A DNA stretch of 49,900 bases from Candidatus Poseidoniaceae archaeon (GTDB taxonomy: Archaea; Thermoplasmatota; Poseidoniia; Poseidoniales; Poseidoniaceae): the NCBI GenBank assembly GCA_949373265.1, contig CASICT010000013.1, forward strand, positions 1 through 49,900, written 5' to 3'. Under the pieces are notes generated by a model, which did not search any database, was not told the origin of the DNA, and saw nothing but the letters and a program-made list of their open reading frames with translations. Shown here one piece after another: positions 35,703 to 42,653 of the stretch. Position numbers and translations under genes: made by a program. How positions within the stretch are numbered: the first letter of the stretch is position 1; each line of letters begins with the position of its first letter.

Positions 35703-36320
35703 ATGTCAATTATTCCCGAGTACTGGGGCGCTGCAAAACAACATTTGCGTTCGGTTGATGCCGTTATTGGCCAACTCATTGATGAATATGAAGAACCTCC
35801 TCTCAGTTCTAAAGATGAGTTGTTTGAAACCCTCGTTCGTTCAATTGTTGGCCAACAAATATCGGCGATTGCTGCTGATGCTATATGGGGCAGAATGGGA
35901 CTGTTAATCGAACTTAAGACTCCTAAATCTTATGCACAAGTTAGCGACCAACAATTACGTGATGCCGGGTTGTCATTCAGGAAAATCGAATACATCCGGG
36001 GGATTGTTCAATCTTGGCCGCGCCTTTCTTTGATAGATTGGAACAATATGTCCGATGAAGAGGTTCGCAAAGAATTGATTTCTCTACGGGGCATCGGGCC
36101 ATGGACCGTGGATATGATTTTGATTTTCAACCTACTTCGGCCGGATATATTCCCCTTAGGAGATGTTGGAGTAGTTCGAATGATAGAGCGATTGTATGCA
36201 AATGGTGAATCCCTGGACAATGAGGAATTGAATGAAATTGGAAATGTGTGGTCGCCTTACCGAACTGTTGGAGTTTGGTATCTTTGGCGCAGCCTTGACC
36301 CGGAACCTGTTGAATACTGA
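35703..36320 (+). CDS. HhH-GPD DNA glycosylase, AlkA-like
   Basis: 205 residues, a minimal AlkA-type length. The helix-hairpin-helix is LRGIGPWTVDMILIF, and the catalytic Asp is in PLGDVGVVRM. An early QQISAIAADAIWGRM segment matches the AlkA Q-Q-I-S-x-x-A. The enzyme removes alkylated purines (3-methyladenine and related) from DNA. It lacks the N-terminal TBP-like domain of E. coli AlkA. A likely terminator follows immediately (36326-36353). Confidence 0.9.
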   Translation: MSIIPEYWGAAKQHLRSVDAVIGQLIDEYEEPPLSSKDELFETLVRSIVGQQISAIAADAIWGRMGLLIELKTPKSYAQVSDQQLRDAGLSFRKIEYIRGIVQSWPRLSLIDWNNMSDEEVRKELISLRGIGPWTVDMILIFNLLRPDIFPLGDVGVVRMIERLYANGESLDNEELNEIGNVWSPYRTVGVWYLWRSLDPEPVEY

Positions 36321-36325
36321 CTAAT

Positions 36326-36353
36326 TCAATGCTCTATTCGCATTGAGGTTTTT
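36326..36353 (+). terminator. Hairpin and T-run terminator after the AlkA-like gene
   Basis: TCAATGC (36326-36332) and GCATTGA (36340-36346) form a 7-bp stem with loop TCTATTC, followed by GG and five T. It starts 5 nt after the stop codon. The structure resembles an intrinsic terminator. Archaeal termination relies mainly on the T-run, so the hairpin may be an aid or coincidental. Confidence 0.55.
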
Positions 36354-36466
36354 CTATCGTGCAATGATCGCCAAATGCGAGCATTGACAGTAGTTACCCT
36401 GTATTACAGAGATACAGAAAACGTGTATTGGTGATAATCTAACAATTTATTATGTTAAATTATAAC

Positions 36467-36643
36467 TCAGGACTTGTTTTCCATCCACTCTTCAATTCCC
36501 TTAGTAGCTAGAATTAATGTTGGAGCCCAAAGGCCAACGAAAATTCCGAGCATCTGGTCTTCTGATACGAAGTAAAGATACAGAGATCCAACTACCGATA
36601 ACATACTTGCCACTAAACCAATTTTTGCTAATTGTCCATTCAT
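36467..36643 (-). CDS. Small two-TM membrane protein
   Basis: 58 residues from ATG 36643; 17 more in-frame residues upstream (to 36694) look unnatural for this start. Two hydrophobic helices (LAKIGLVASMLSVVGSLYLYF and MLGIFVGLWAPTLILATKG) with a short loop and a charged C-terminal tail WMENKS. Function unknown. It is divergent from the acyltransferase, whose real start is 131 bp away. Confidence 0.5.
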   Translation of the reverse strand: MNGQLAKIGLVASMLSVVGSLYLYFVSEDQMLGIFVGLWAPTLILATKGIEEWMENKS

Positions 36644-36761
36644 AACTATTCCCCAATATAGATTTAATATGATTTTACTAATAATATTGTGCATTTTATT
36701 GCCAATACATAACCTATTACTTACGATGGGTTCAATGGCTTACGTGCTCACCGTTACAACA

Positions 36762-36767
36762 GGAGGT
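36762..36767 (+). promoter_or_regulatory. Shine-Dalgarno that sets the acyltransferase start at GTG 36774
   Basis: GGAGGT lies 6 nt before GTG 36774. The protein region after this GTG matches the start of the YeiB/HGSNAT-like family, while upstream in-frame ATGs (36669 and 36726) have no such site. This places the true start well inside the longest open frame. Confidence 0.7.
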
Positions 36768-36773
36768 TATGAT

Positions 36774-37841
36774 GTGAGGCTCGGGCACATCGATCGTATT
36801 CGCGCTATAGCGATACTTTGCATGGTTCAGGTGCACACCGCTGCGTTAATTCCGCCTGAAGGAATTTCAATTGGTCACCCTGTTGCCTTTATCTCAGCAG
36901 CAATAGGAGGAATGGCTGCGCCCCTGTTTGTTACAATTTCCGGATGGGGTATGTACAGTAGTGCGAAGAGACGGGGTAGTTCTGATAATCGCGATTTTTC
37001 TTCGTGGATGCGTTGGATTATACCGCGATTTATAATTCTAATTTTTTGCCAGTTTTTAGTTAATTTTGCTTTTTTGTTAGAACGCGGAGGCAGGTTCGAA
37101 TGGATGACCCCTGGCGTCTTAACACTACTAGCGCTGGCGGCGCTTTTTGGCCCTGTTTTGATATTGTTAAAGAAGGGCCAAAGGGTGGTTTTAATGCTCA
37201 TTTTAATACTCTCCCCGTTAGCAATAGGCAGTTTAGGCGGTAGTGACTTACCATGGTTAGAGCGGGTGTATTCGGAAGGTGGATGGGAGTGGCTTCAGCG
37301 TCTTTTACTAGATGGAACATATCCTGCATTACCATGGATGGCGTTCATTGTTCTCGGTAGTTTGGTTGAAGATTATAGGGGCTCTTCAAAAATTAAATTA
37401 TTGACGTCCCTGGGGTTGTTCTCGATTGGAGCCAGTATAATTTACTCGTACTACGAAGGTATGGCCTGGGCACTAACTAGGGGTGATGCTTTGCTAACCT
37501 TTTTCCCAGCAAATACTCCTTTCATCTTTACTTCGGTTATCTTTGTGATAATTATATTCAAATTACTGGAAGGAAAGGAAATGGCAGGCGGTAAGCCAAC
37601 GGGAGGCGAGAGCCTTTCATGGATAGAGCCTGCGGGTAGATTGTCTCTAACGATATATGTCTCTCACTTTGTAGTGCTAGGGGCTTTTGCGCTCAAGATG
37701 CAAGATGAGTCAAGGCTGGGAATTTATCTAGCGTTTATCTTGACTATGTTTCATACATTTATTTGGATTCCTTTAGCGATATTGCATGAAAAATACATCC
37801 CTAATATCTCATTTGAAGGACTACTAAGGAAATTAAATTAA
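36774..37841 (+). CDS. YeiB/HGSNAT-like integral membrane acyltransferase
   Basis: 355 residues from GTG 36774. The N-terminus is RLGHIDRIRAIAILCMVQVH, which matches the R-x-x-x-x-D-x-x-R-x-x-A-x-x start of DUF1624/DUF418-type enzymes, with the conserved His in the first TM helix. A second hallmark, DGTYPALPWMAFIVLGSLV, lies in the middle. About ten TM helices. The relatives move an acetyl or acyl group across the membrane to an extracellular glycan or lipid; the exact substrate is unknown. No neighbour clearly shares a pathway. Confidence 0.75.
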   Translation: MRLGHIDRIRAIAILCMVQVHTAALIPPEGISIGHPVAFISAAIGGMAAPLFVTISGWGMYSSAKRRGSSDNRDFSSWMRWIIPRFIILIFCQFLVNFAFLLERGGRFEWMTPGVLTLLALAALFGPVLILLKKGQRVVLMLILILSPLAIGSLGGSDLPWLERVYSEGGWEWLQRLLLDGTYPALPWMAFIVLGSLVEDYRGSSKIKLLTSLGLFSIGASIIYSYYEGMAWALTRGDALLTFFPANTPFIFTSVIFVIIIFKLLEGKEMAGGKPTGGESLSWIEPAGRLSLTIYVSHFVVLGAFALKMQDESRLGIYLAFILTMFHTFIWIPLAILHEKYIPNISFEGLLRKLN

Positions 37842-37857
37842 TTTCAATTAGTAGTAA

Positions 37858-39201
37858 TCAGATTTTGAGGTTCGCTTGACGTGCCAGTAATACAATTCGC
37901 ATACTGTGTTCTAACATTGCTGCATTTGCCCAAGCATCGTCTAAGTCTGCCCCAACACAATATGCCCCATGTCCACGAATTACTACGCATTTACTTCCAC
38001 CCTGGGTTAGAGCATCAGCGGTTTGCCTAAGGAAATCATCAGGGTTTTGATCATCTGGGTCGACGATAACAATCTTGCCCAGCATTCTCTTGCCGACCTC
38101 GTCTATCGGTGAGCACAGAATCAAGTCTTTCTCACAACTAGCTGCGGTGGTGTGTGCTCCCATCATGTGAATACAAGAGGCGGGGCCCCCGGTTTTCAGT
38201 GAAGTCGAAGCCAATAGAACTTCCAAAATCCGCCAATCGATAGGTGCCCCTTCAGGAGCGCCTTGGCCAAGTCTAGCGCCAACTAATCCGCGTTCATTTA
38301 GGCGCGAGAGTGTAATTCCGTCTCGGGTGGATATCATTACGCCCGGCATACCAGGATGTAGCATAGAAATCGAGCCCATGTTAGCACGGACAAGATGTTC
38401 TCTGTCTAACTGGCGGGCTAGTCTTGCAAAATCTGCTACAAGATGGTCAGGCACGACAATGTCGGCTGCTAGTACCGCAGGAGGCATAGGTTCGCTTTCC
38501 AACTCCTCGATTACATCTGCAGCGCCCGCTAAGGACTTTCGTAGACTGTTTACCTGCCCTGATAGAAGAATTGCTTCTTGTTCGGCAGCTTTAGCCCGAT
38601 TAGAAATGTCTGGTTTTGGAGCCTCGAATTGCGGCTCGGGTTCAGGTTCAGGCTCAGGCTCAGGCTCTGGTTCTGGTTCAGGTTCTGGTTCAGGTTCAGG
38701 CTCTGGTTCAGGTTCGAGTTCAGGCTCCATCTCCGGTTCTGGGGCCTCTTGGGCCTCTTCGACTGAGTCCGGTCCTGCAGGTGGCCCTGCAGGTGGCCCT
38801 GCTGGCGGTCCTGCAGGTGGCCCTGCTGGCGGTCCTGCAGGTGGCCCTGCTGGTGGCCCTGCAGGTGGTCCTGCTGGTGGCCCTGCAGGTGGTCCTGCTG
38901 GTGGCCCTGCTGGTGGTCCTGCAGGTGGTCCTTTTGGAGGTCCTTTTGGCGGGCCAGGAGGTGATTTCTTGTGAGTGTCTACTCCAACTTCGGATTCTTC
39001 AACTTCAGAGGTTTCTTCTTCGGGGGTTTCTTCTTCCGTTTCTGTTACTTCTTCTTCCGTTGTTTCGATCACGGTGGATTCTTCTTCAACAGGTGGCGTC
39101 AGGCCATCTAGACCGTCGAATGCGCCCCCAAACATATCATCTGCTGCTGCATTTTCTGCAACCTCTCGAGACTTCTCTGCTGACGTTTTTGGACCGGCCA
39201 C
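37858..39201 (-). CDS. Class II aldolase/adducin-domain protein with long Pro/Gly and Glu/Pro repeat region
   Basis: 447 residues from GTG 39201, with a GGGGAG Shine-Dalgarno 6 nt upstream. Residues 1-80 are acidic; about 91-144 are tandem GPPA repeats (about 13-14 copies); about 158-190 are Glu-Pro dipeptides; a helical linker follows. Residues about 240-447 are a class II aldolase/adducin domain, with the zinc-type histidines in CIHMMGAHTTAAS and a later one in VVIRGHGAYCVGADLDDAW. The family cleaves or epimerises sugar phosphates (for example L-fuculose-1-phosphate). A long disordered, rigid arm before such an enzyme is unusual. The domain keeps its expected length. Confidence 0.85.
   Translation of the reverse strand: MAGPKTSAEKSREVAENAAADDMFGGAFDGLDGLTPPVEEESTVIETTEEEVTETEEETPEEETSEVEESEVGVDTHKKSPPGPPKGPPKGPPAGPPAGPPAGPPAGPPAGPPAGPPAGPPAGPPAGPPAGPPAGPPAGPPAGPDSVEEAQEAPEPEMEPELEPEPEPEPEPEPEPEPEPEPEPEPEPEPQFEAPKPDISNRAKAAEQEAILLSGQVNSLRKSLAGAADVIEELESEPMPPAVLAADIVVPDHLVADFARLARQLDREHLVRANMGSISMLHPGMPGVMISTRDGITLSRLNERGLVGARLGQGAPEGAPIDWRILEVLLASTSLKTGGPASCIHMMGAHTTAASCEKDLILCSPIDEVGKRMLGKIVIVDPDDQNPDDFLRQTADALTQGGSKCVVIRGHGAYCVGADLDDAWANAAMLEHSMRIVLLARQANLKI
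38632..38727 (-). repeat. 6-bp repeat encoding Glu-Pro dipeptides
   Basis: On the plus strand a GGTTCA/GGCTCA hexamer, with small changes, is repeated about 16 times. In the minus-strand gene it encodes an (EP)n run of about 32 residues between the GPPA region and the aldolase domain. The varied third bases suggest selection for the peptide rather than a very recent slippage. Confidence 0.8.
38771..38950 (-). repeat. 12-bp tandem repeat encoding GPPA
   Basis: About 13-14 units of GGTGGCCCTGCA and its variants (plus-strand reading) encode tandem Gly-Pro-Pro-Ala (period 4), ending in GPPK units. In-frame changes of copy number are expected between strains. It is not collagen, which needs period 3. 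Confidence 0.85.
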
Positions 39202-39232
39202 GTTCTCTCCCCGATGGGGCCACAGAGCGCGG

Positions 39233-39240
39233 CTTAAATA
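39233..39240. promoter_or_regulatory. TATA box shared by tRNA-Asp and the aldolase-domain gene
   Basis: CTTAAATA on the plus strand is centred about 28 bp upstream of the mature tRNA-Asp 5' end. On the minus strand the same bases read TATTTAAG, centred about 36 bp upstream of the aldolase GTG. Both spacings fit the archaeal TBP site. One box could serve two promoters, each with its own BRE. Confidence 0.6.
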
Positions 39241-39264
39241 GCGGTTGTTACTCGGCGACTTGCT

Positions 39265-39336
39265 GCCCGTGTGGTGTAGCGGTTATCATGAGGCGTTGTC
39301 GATGCCTCGACCCGGGTTCGATTCCCGGCACGGGCG
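39265..39336 (+). tRNA. tRNA-Asp (anticodon GTC)
   Basis: The 72-nt cloverleaf has acceptor GCCCGTG with CACGGGC, anticodon stem AGGCG/TGCCT (one G-T pair) with the loop TTGTCGA (anticodon GTC at 39298-39300), T stem CCGGG/CCCGG with loop TTCGATT, and discriminator G. No CCA is encoded and no intron is seen. Confidence 0.93.
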
Positions 39337-39407
39337 CCTAAAAGAGCCACTGAATACTTGTATGGCGATAACGAATCATTCTTGAAGTATAGGCAATACG
39401 GTCAATC

Positions 39408-40421
39408 ATGCGCAGCATTGCATACTTGTTCGTACTCATACTGTTGAGTCCGATGGCGGTTGCGTGTGAAACTGAGGTGGAAAGGGCACTGAACGGTTGG
39501 TTCCCGTCCCCTACCGGTATTTCTCCTGACAAAGATGAATCGATTCGGGAAACAAATAGGATTGCTTCTATTGGCCAAGAGGTTGCGCGGTTCCAATTAT
39601 GGCGTGTTCTCAATGGAGTTGAATTAACAGAAAGGCAGATCGCTGATGAAATTGATAGATCTATGATAGAAAATGGCTCTAATCCAGATTGGCCATCCTT
39701 CGATACCATTGTGGCCTCGGGACATAACGGGGCTATTCCGCACGGAGACCCAGAAAACGGCGGTGCTGGGCCAAAGATTGTGGAAGTAGGTGACGTAGTC
39801 GTGGTCGATTTGGGCGCTAGAGTCAATGATTGGGTTAGTGATGTTACCAGAACCTACATCGTTGGAGGAACTACTAATGAGACAATCATTTCTTCTTACA
39901 TGGCAGTGTATGATGCACAGAACCTAACATTCCCGGTTCTTCAAGCGGGAACTCCCGCTTGGGTCCCTGATGATATTGCTAGGACGCACATCACGGAGCA
40001 GGGGTATGGAGATTTATTCATCCATAGCCTTGGGCATGGTTTTGGAGTATGTGTCCACGAGCCTCCGCTGCTGTCAAGTGGTTCATCTGATCCATTGTTT
40101 GGTCTAAGTTACAATGAACAGCCGTTGATGATTTATGATGCGATAACGGTTGAACCTGGAATATACCACCCCGATTGGTTCGGTATTCGCATAGAGGATG
40201 ATTTCTTGATTAACGCTGGTGGCCACGAATACCTCACCGCTGACCTACCAAGAGATTTAGACTGGGCTATGATTATGCTTGAAGATTATACAGACGAATC
40301 TGTAAAGGAAGTCGAGGGCGATGATGACGATTCAAGATTCCTTCCTTACCCCGTTGGTATAGTGGAAATTCTCGTACTCGCCGCAATCGTTGTCGCTGTT
40401 AGGCGAGAAGAAGATGAATAA
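39408..40421 (+). CDS. Secreted M24-family metallopeptidase with C-terminal anchor
   Basis: 337 residues. The signal peptide MRSIAYLFVLILLSPMAVAC ends with a lipobox-like A-V-A-C. The pita-bread fold has the five metal ligands: Asp in VVVDLGA, Asp in SDVTRTY, His in HSLGHGFG, Glu in TVEPGIY and Glu in IRIEDDF. An extra TM helix near the end (YPVGIVEILVLAAIVVAV) with a basic tail anchors it, so the catalytic domain is outside the cell. It is an Xaa-Pro aminopeptidase type (M24B) or methionine aminopeptidase-like exopeptidase; external location suggests peptide foraging. Confidence 0.87.
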   Translation: MRSIAYLFVLILLSPMAVACETEVERALNGWFPSPTGISPDKDESIRETNRIASIGQEVARFQLWRVLNGVELTERQIADEIDRSMIENGSNPDWPSFDTIVASGHNGAIPHGDPENGGAGPKIVEVGDVVVVDLGARVNDWVSDVTRTYIVGGTTNETIISSYMAVYDAQNLTFPVLQAGTPAWVPDDIARTHITEQGYGDLFIHSLGHGFGVCVHEPPLLSSGSSDPLFGLSYNEQPLMIYDAITVEPGIYHPDWFGIRIEDDFLINAGGHEYLTADLPRDLDWAMIMLEDYTDESVKEVEGDDDDSRFLPYPVGIVEILVLAAIVVAVRREEDE

Positions 40422-40462
40422 GCGAGCTGTTTGCCAAAGTTTAGACACTCATTCTATGACAT

Positions 40463-40500
40463 AAAAAAAACCCCCACCGAGAGCGAACTCTCGATGAGGG
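40463..40500 (-). terminator. UUCG-capped hairpin and T-run terminator
   Basis: In the minus-strand sense CCCTCATCGAGAG pairs with CTCTCGGTGGGGG through 13 bp (some G-U) around a TTCG tetraloop (40484-40487), then a run of eight T (40463-40470). It begins 40 nt after the stop codon of the methionine-rich membrane gene. This is a textbook intrinsic terminator form, unusual for an archaeal genome where a T-run alone is often enough. Confidence 0.8.
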
Positions 40501-40540
40501 CGAATTCCCGTTAGGGCGTATCATTCAAATAAAGTGAATT

Positions 40541-41197
40541 TCACTCGTCTGAAGGTATAAACTGACCAATCAATGTTGATCCAAGTGCAATTGACATAGC
40601 AGCTCCTGCCATCCAAAGACCTGTACTTATTGTTGAGTCGCCATCTGGTAGCATGAAGTACCAAAGAACCATACCTAGTAGCATTAGTCCTCCTGCTCCC
40701 CAAGAGATTACCTTCTGGCCCATTTCTGGGATCGCATCCATTGCGTCGACTCCAGCCATTGGTAGAACCATCATCAGAGTTGCAACAAGCGCTAGTACAA
40801 CGCCGCCCCACATTCCGATTTGACCCATTGTACCTGCTAATGCTGCTGAATTACAGTCATCTACATCATCTGAGGGAGCATCCATTTTTTCTTGAACCTC
40901 GCACAGATCTGAAATTCCTATTATCAAAGTTAGTTCTGATCCATCACATTCAACTGTTGCATCTTCGAACATTCCTTCATACAAACCTTTCATCATATCG
41001 CACATATCAGAATCTTCTGCGTCCATAACCATCATCCTGTTGCTTAGGCCAGTATTATCTGCACTGTCGGCACCATCCTCACTTGTATCTTCGGTAAGCC
41101 ATTCATTGCTGAATATTGCCATTGCACCTAGAATTAGGCTAAGCGCCATCATACCCGCCATAATCATTCCTTTCATTTTTCCATCCATTATTTTCAC
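40541..41197 (-). CDS. Methionine-rich four-TM membrane protein
   Basis: 218 residues from GTG 41197 (ATG 41188 also possible). TM helices lie at about 12-31, 125-147, 159-178 and 190-210. The first outer loop (about 35-118) is acidic and has five cysteines, two of them near Met-rich parts (DSDMCDMMKGLYEGM and TVECDGSELT), like a claudin-type extracellular loop in plan. Met and Asp are high throughout. Family not recognised. It has a strong terminator downstream and an inverted repeat just upstream. Confidence 0.6.
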   Translation of the reverse strand: MKIMDGKMKGMIMAGMMALSLILGAMAIFSNEWLTEDTSEDGADSADNTGLSNRMMVMDAEDSDMCDMMKGLYEGMFEDATVECDGSELTLIIGISDLCEVQEKMDAPSDDVDDCNSAALAGTMGQIGMWGGVVLALVATLMMVLPMAGVDAMDAIPEMGQKVISWGAGGLMLLGMVLWYFMLPDGDSTISTGLWMAGAAMSIALGSTLIGQFIPSDE

Positions 41198-41202
41198 ATT
41201 CC

Positions 41203-41218
41203 TAAGACTATTGTCTTA
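41203..41218. promoter_or_regulatory. Inverted repeat TAAGAC-TATT-GTCTTA before the Met-rich gene
   Basis: Perfect 6-bp arms with a 4-nt centre, 6-21 bp upstream of the GTG at 41197. On the minus strand the overlapping ATTTAAG is TATA-like. A repressor bound here would cover the promoter. Alternatively it is a small hairpin in the leader. Confidence 0.4.
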
Positions 41219-41288
41219 AATGGACCCATTTCGTCGAGTATATGAGTGTTGCACTAAATCGCAGAAAGAATTGTACGATTTGTGGAGA

Positions 41289-41316
41289 TGATAATAAAAA
41301 CCGTTTGTTATTATCA
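41289..41316. promoter_or_regulatory. AT-rich inverted repeat with 9-bp arms
   Basis: TGATAATAA (41289-41297) and TTATTATCA (41308-41316) are perfect inverted arms with a 10-nt spacer (AAACCGTTTG). It sits in the 220-bp gap between the zinc-ribbon gene and the Met-rich gene, about 100 bp after the former and 90 bp before the latter. It could be an operator or a hairpin near the 3' end of the zinc-ribbon transcript. Confidence 0.4.
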
Positions 41317-41417
41317 AGATGGTTCTGATTTCTTAAAATAATGAAACTATTCGGTCAATAATAACGAGAAATATTACTTAAATCCGGGATGAATCTAACA
41401 TCGATAAAAACGTTAGT

Positions 41418-41543
41418 TCAAACAATGTCGTGGTTAGTTACTGTGCCGCAAACTGTACAATATACATCAACTCCTTTGATGCGGGGTGTAGCTCCAGATA
41501 TGTCACTCTCTGCGCCGCATTGGCACTTGACTTTGGTCTGCAT
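41418..41543 (-). CDS. Small zinc-ribbon protein
   Basis: 41 residues from ATG 41543; a TTG at 41615 in the same frame would give 65 residues and overlap the Trm5 gene. The core is C-x-C ... C-x2-C (KCQCGAES and YCTVCGT), a one-zinc ribbon. It has no recognised domain beyond this. It lies downstream of the Trm5 gene on the same strand, 41 nt away, and may be its partner. The start is uncertain. Confidence 0.5.
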   Translation of the reverse strand: MQTKVKCQCGAESDISGATPRIKGVDVYCTVCGTVTNHDIV

Positions 41544-41584
41544 GTCTGTGGGCAATAAGCGCTCATTGATGAAATCAGCGGCGA

Positions 41585-42628
41585 TTAACTCCTGATTAGG
41601 TGCAACTCGATACAAGCATATGTGTCCACGGGGGAATATGAGCGATTTGCTTCAATGGTTAAGGAAATGATTTCGCAACCGGATAACGTTTTTCGGATTT
41701 GTTCTTCTGCCTGTTCTAGAGAATCTAAGGGTAAAATGGCCCACCCCCTAATTACTACCTCGTGGCCTTTTCTTAGCAGGCCTAGCAAATCAGGTAAGTG
41801 GTCTATACTATCGTGAGGGAGGTTGACTAGCAAGAGGTCACAACAATTGGGTAACTCGTTAGAAAGATTCCTTGCATCTCTACAAGAAGTAATGTTCTTT
41901 GGTAAATTTAGAGTAAGTAATTCGACCGCTTTTGGATTAAGATCACTTGCAAATATTTCTTCGACTATTCCCTCCAAAGAAGAAAGCGGGATTAGGGCGG
42001 GTCCAACGCCCGCATATGGGTCGCAAACTGTAATCGCCCTACCCAACTTCTGTGATAACTGCTTAGCGCAGCCGACCGTTTCTATTCTCTCATTTGCTAA
42101 TCTTGGTGAATAGTATGCTACTGCTGGGTCAACCCAAAATTGGTTGCCGCTTTCTCTTACCAATGTCCTGGTTTTTGCAGAAGAGTTGCTGGAAATAACA
42201 GTTAAATCTCTAACGCGGAATTCACCTTTAACTCCTTTATCCGCGCATATGACTCTAGCGCTGGGGTGTTGTTCTATCATTGCTTTAGCTATGTCTGTAG
42301 AGTATTTGGAAACAGTTTTTGGGATTTTGACTATGATGACATCCCCTATTTGGTCATGGCTCATGGGCCATTCTTCTTCGTGAAGATGAAATAATTTCGT
42401 ATCTAGTCGCTGTGTCCAGTGCCTTGGCCCTGGACGAATTGGCTCTAATTCAATTATGTTCAATCCATCAATATAATCTGGGGCTAATTGATTTAATGCG
42501 ATTGCTCTCCACTCGCCTAAATTATGAATTCCGCAACCCTCTGCTAGCCAGCCCTCGTTGACTAATCTCTCTCTCCAATGAGAGGTTTCTTTGCTCGGCA
42601 CGCTCAAATGGCGCATAGTCTTCGCCAT
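41585..42628 (-). CDS. trm5: tRNA (guanine37-N1)-methyltransferase
   Basis: About 347 residues from ATG 42628 (another ATG at 42616). The family motifs are GVKGEFRVRDLTVI (N-terminal D1/D2), FWVDPAVAYYSPRLANER, DPYAGVGPALIPL (SAM-binding loop), and LLVNLPHDSI, the N-L-P motif of the catalytic site. It forms m1G37 on tRNA, preventing frameshift. It is divergent from dphB, with only 25 bp between the start codons, and the next gene downstream is a small zinc ribbon. Confidence 0.9.
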   Translation of the reverse strand: MAKTMRHLSVPSKETSHWRERLVNEGWLAEGCGIHNLGEWRAIALNQLAPDYIDGLNIIELEPIRPGPRHWTQRLDTKLFHLHEEEWPMSHDQIGDVIIVKIPKTVSKYSTDIAKAMIEQHPSARVICADKGVKGEFRVRDLTVISSNSSAKTRTLVRESGNQFWVDPAVAYYSPRLANERIETVGCAKQLSQKLGRAITVCDPYAGVGPALIPLSSLEGIVEEIFASDLNPKAVELLTLNLPKNITSCRDARNLSNELPNCCDLLLVNLPHDSIDHLPDLLGLLRKGHEVVIRGWAILPLDSLEQAEEQIRKTLSGCEIISLTIEANRSYSPVDTYACIELHLIRS

Positions 42629-42653
42629 ACCCACAGGAGCAGGTGGTTTGAGC

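Noticed and set aside
36669..36773. N-terminal extension of the YeiB/HGSNAT-like acyltransferase to the first in-frame ATG
   Set aside because: The upstream ATGs have no Shine-Dalgarno, whereas GTG 36774 has GGAGGT at the right spacing and begins at the family's conserved start.
38771..38950. Possible collagen-like protein
   Set aside because: Collagen needs a strict Gly-X-Y period of three; the unit here is GPPA, period four.
38327..38974. Plus-strand open frame of 215 residues with GSGSGS and AGGPAGGP runs
   Set aside because: It is the reverse complement of the repeats in the aldolase-domain gene. The minus-strand frame has a conserved enzyme domain and a Shine-Dalgarno; this one has neither.
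38616..39341. Second plus-strand frame over the same repeats, Val/Leu/Gln rich
   Set aside because: Shadow of the repeat region; it also runs into the tRNA-Asp gene.
41389..41595. Plus-strand frame of 68 residues with a TATA-like TTACTTAAATCC upstream
   Set aside because: Lies opposite the zinc-ribbon gene, whose cysteine pattern is meaningful; the plus-strand product shows no features.
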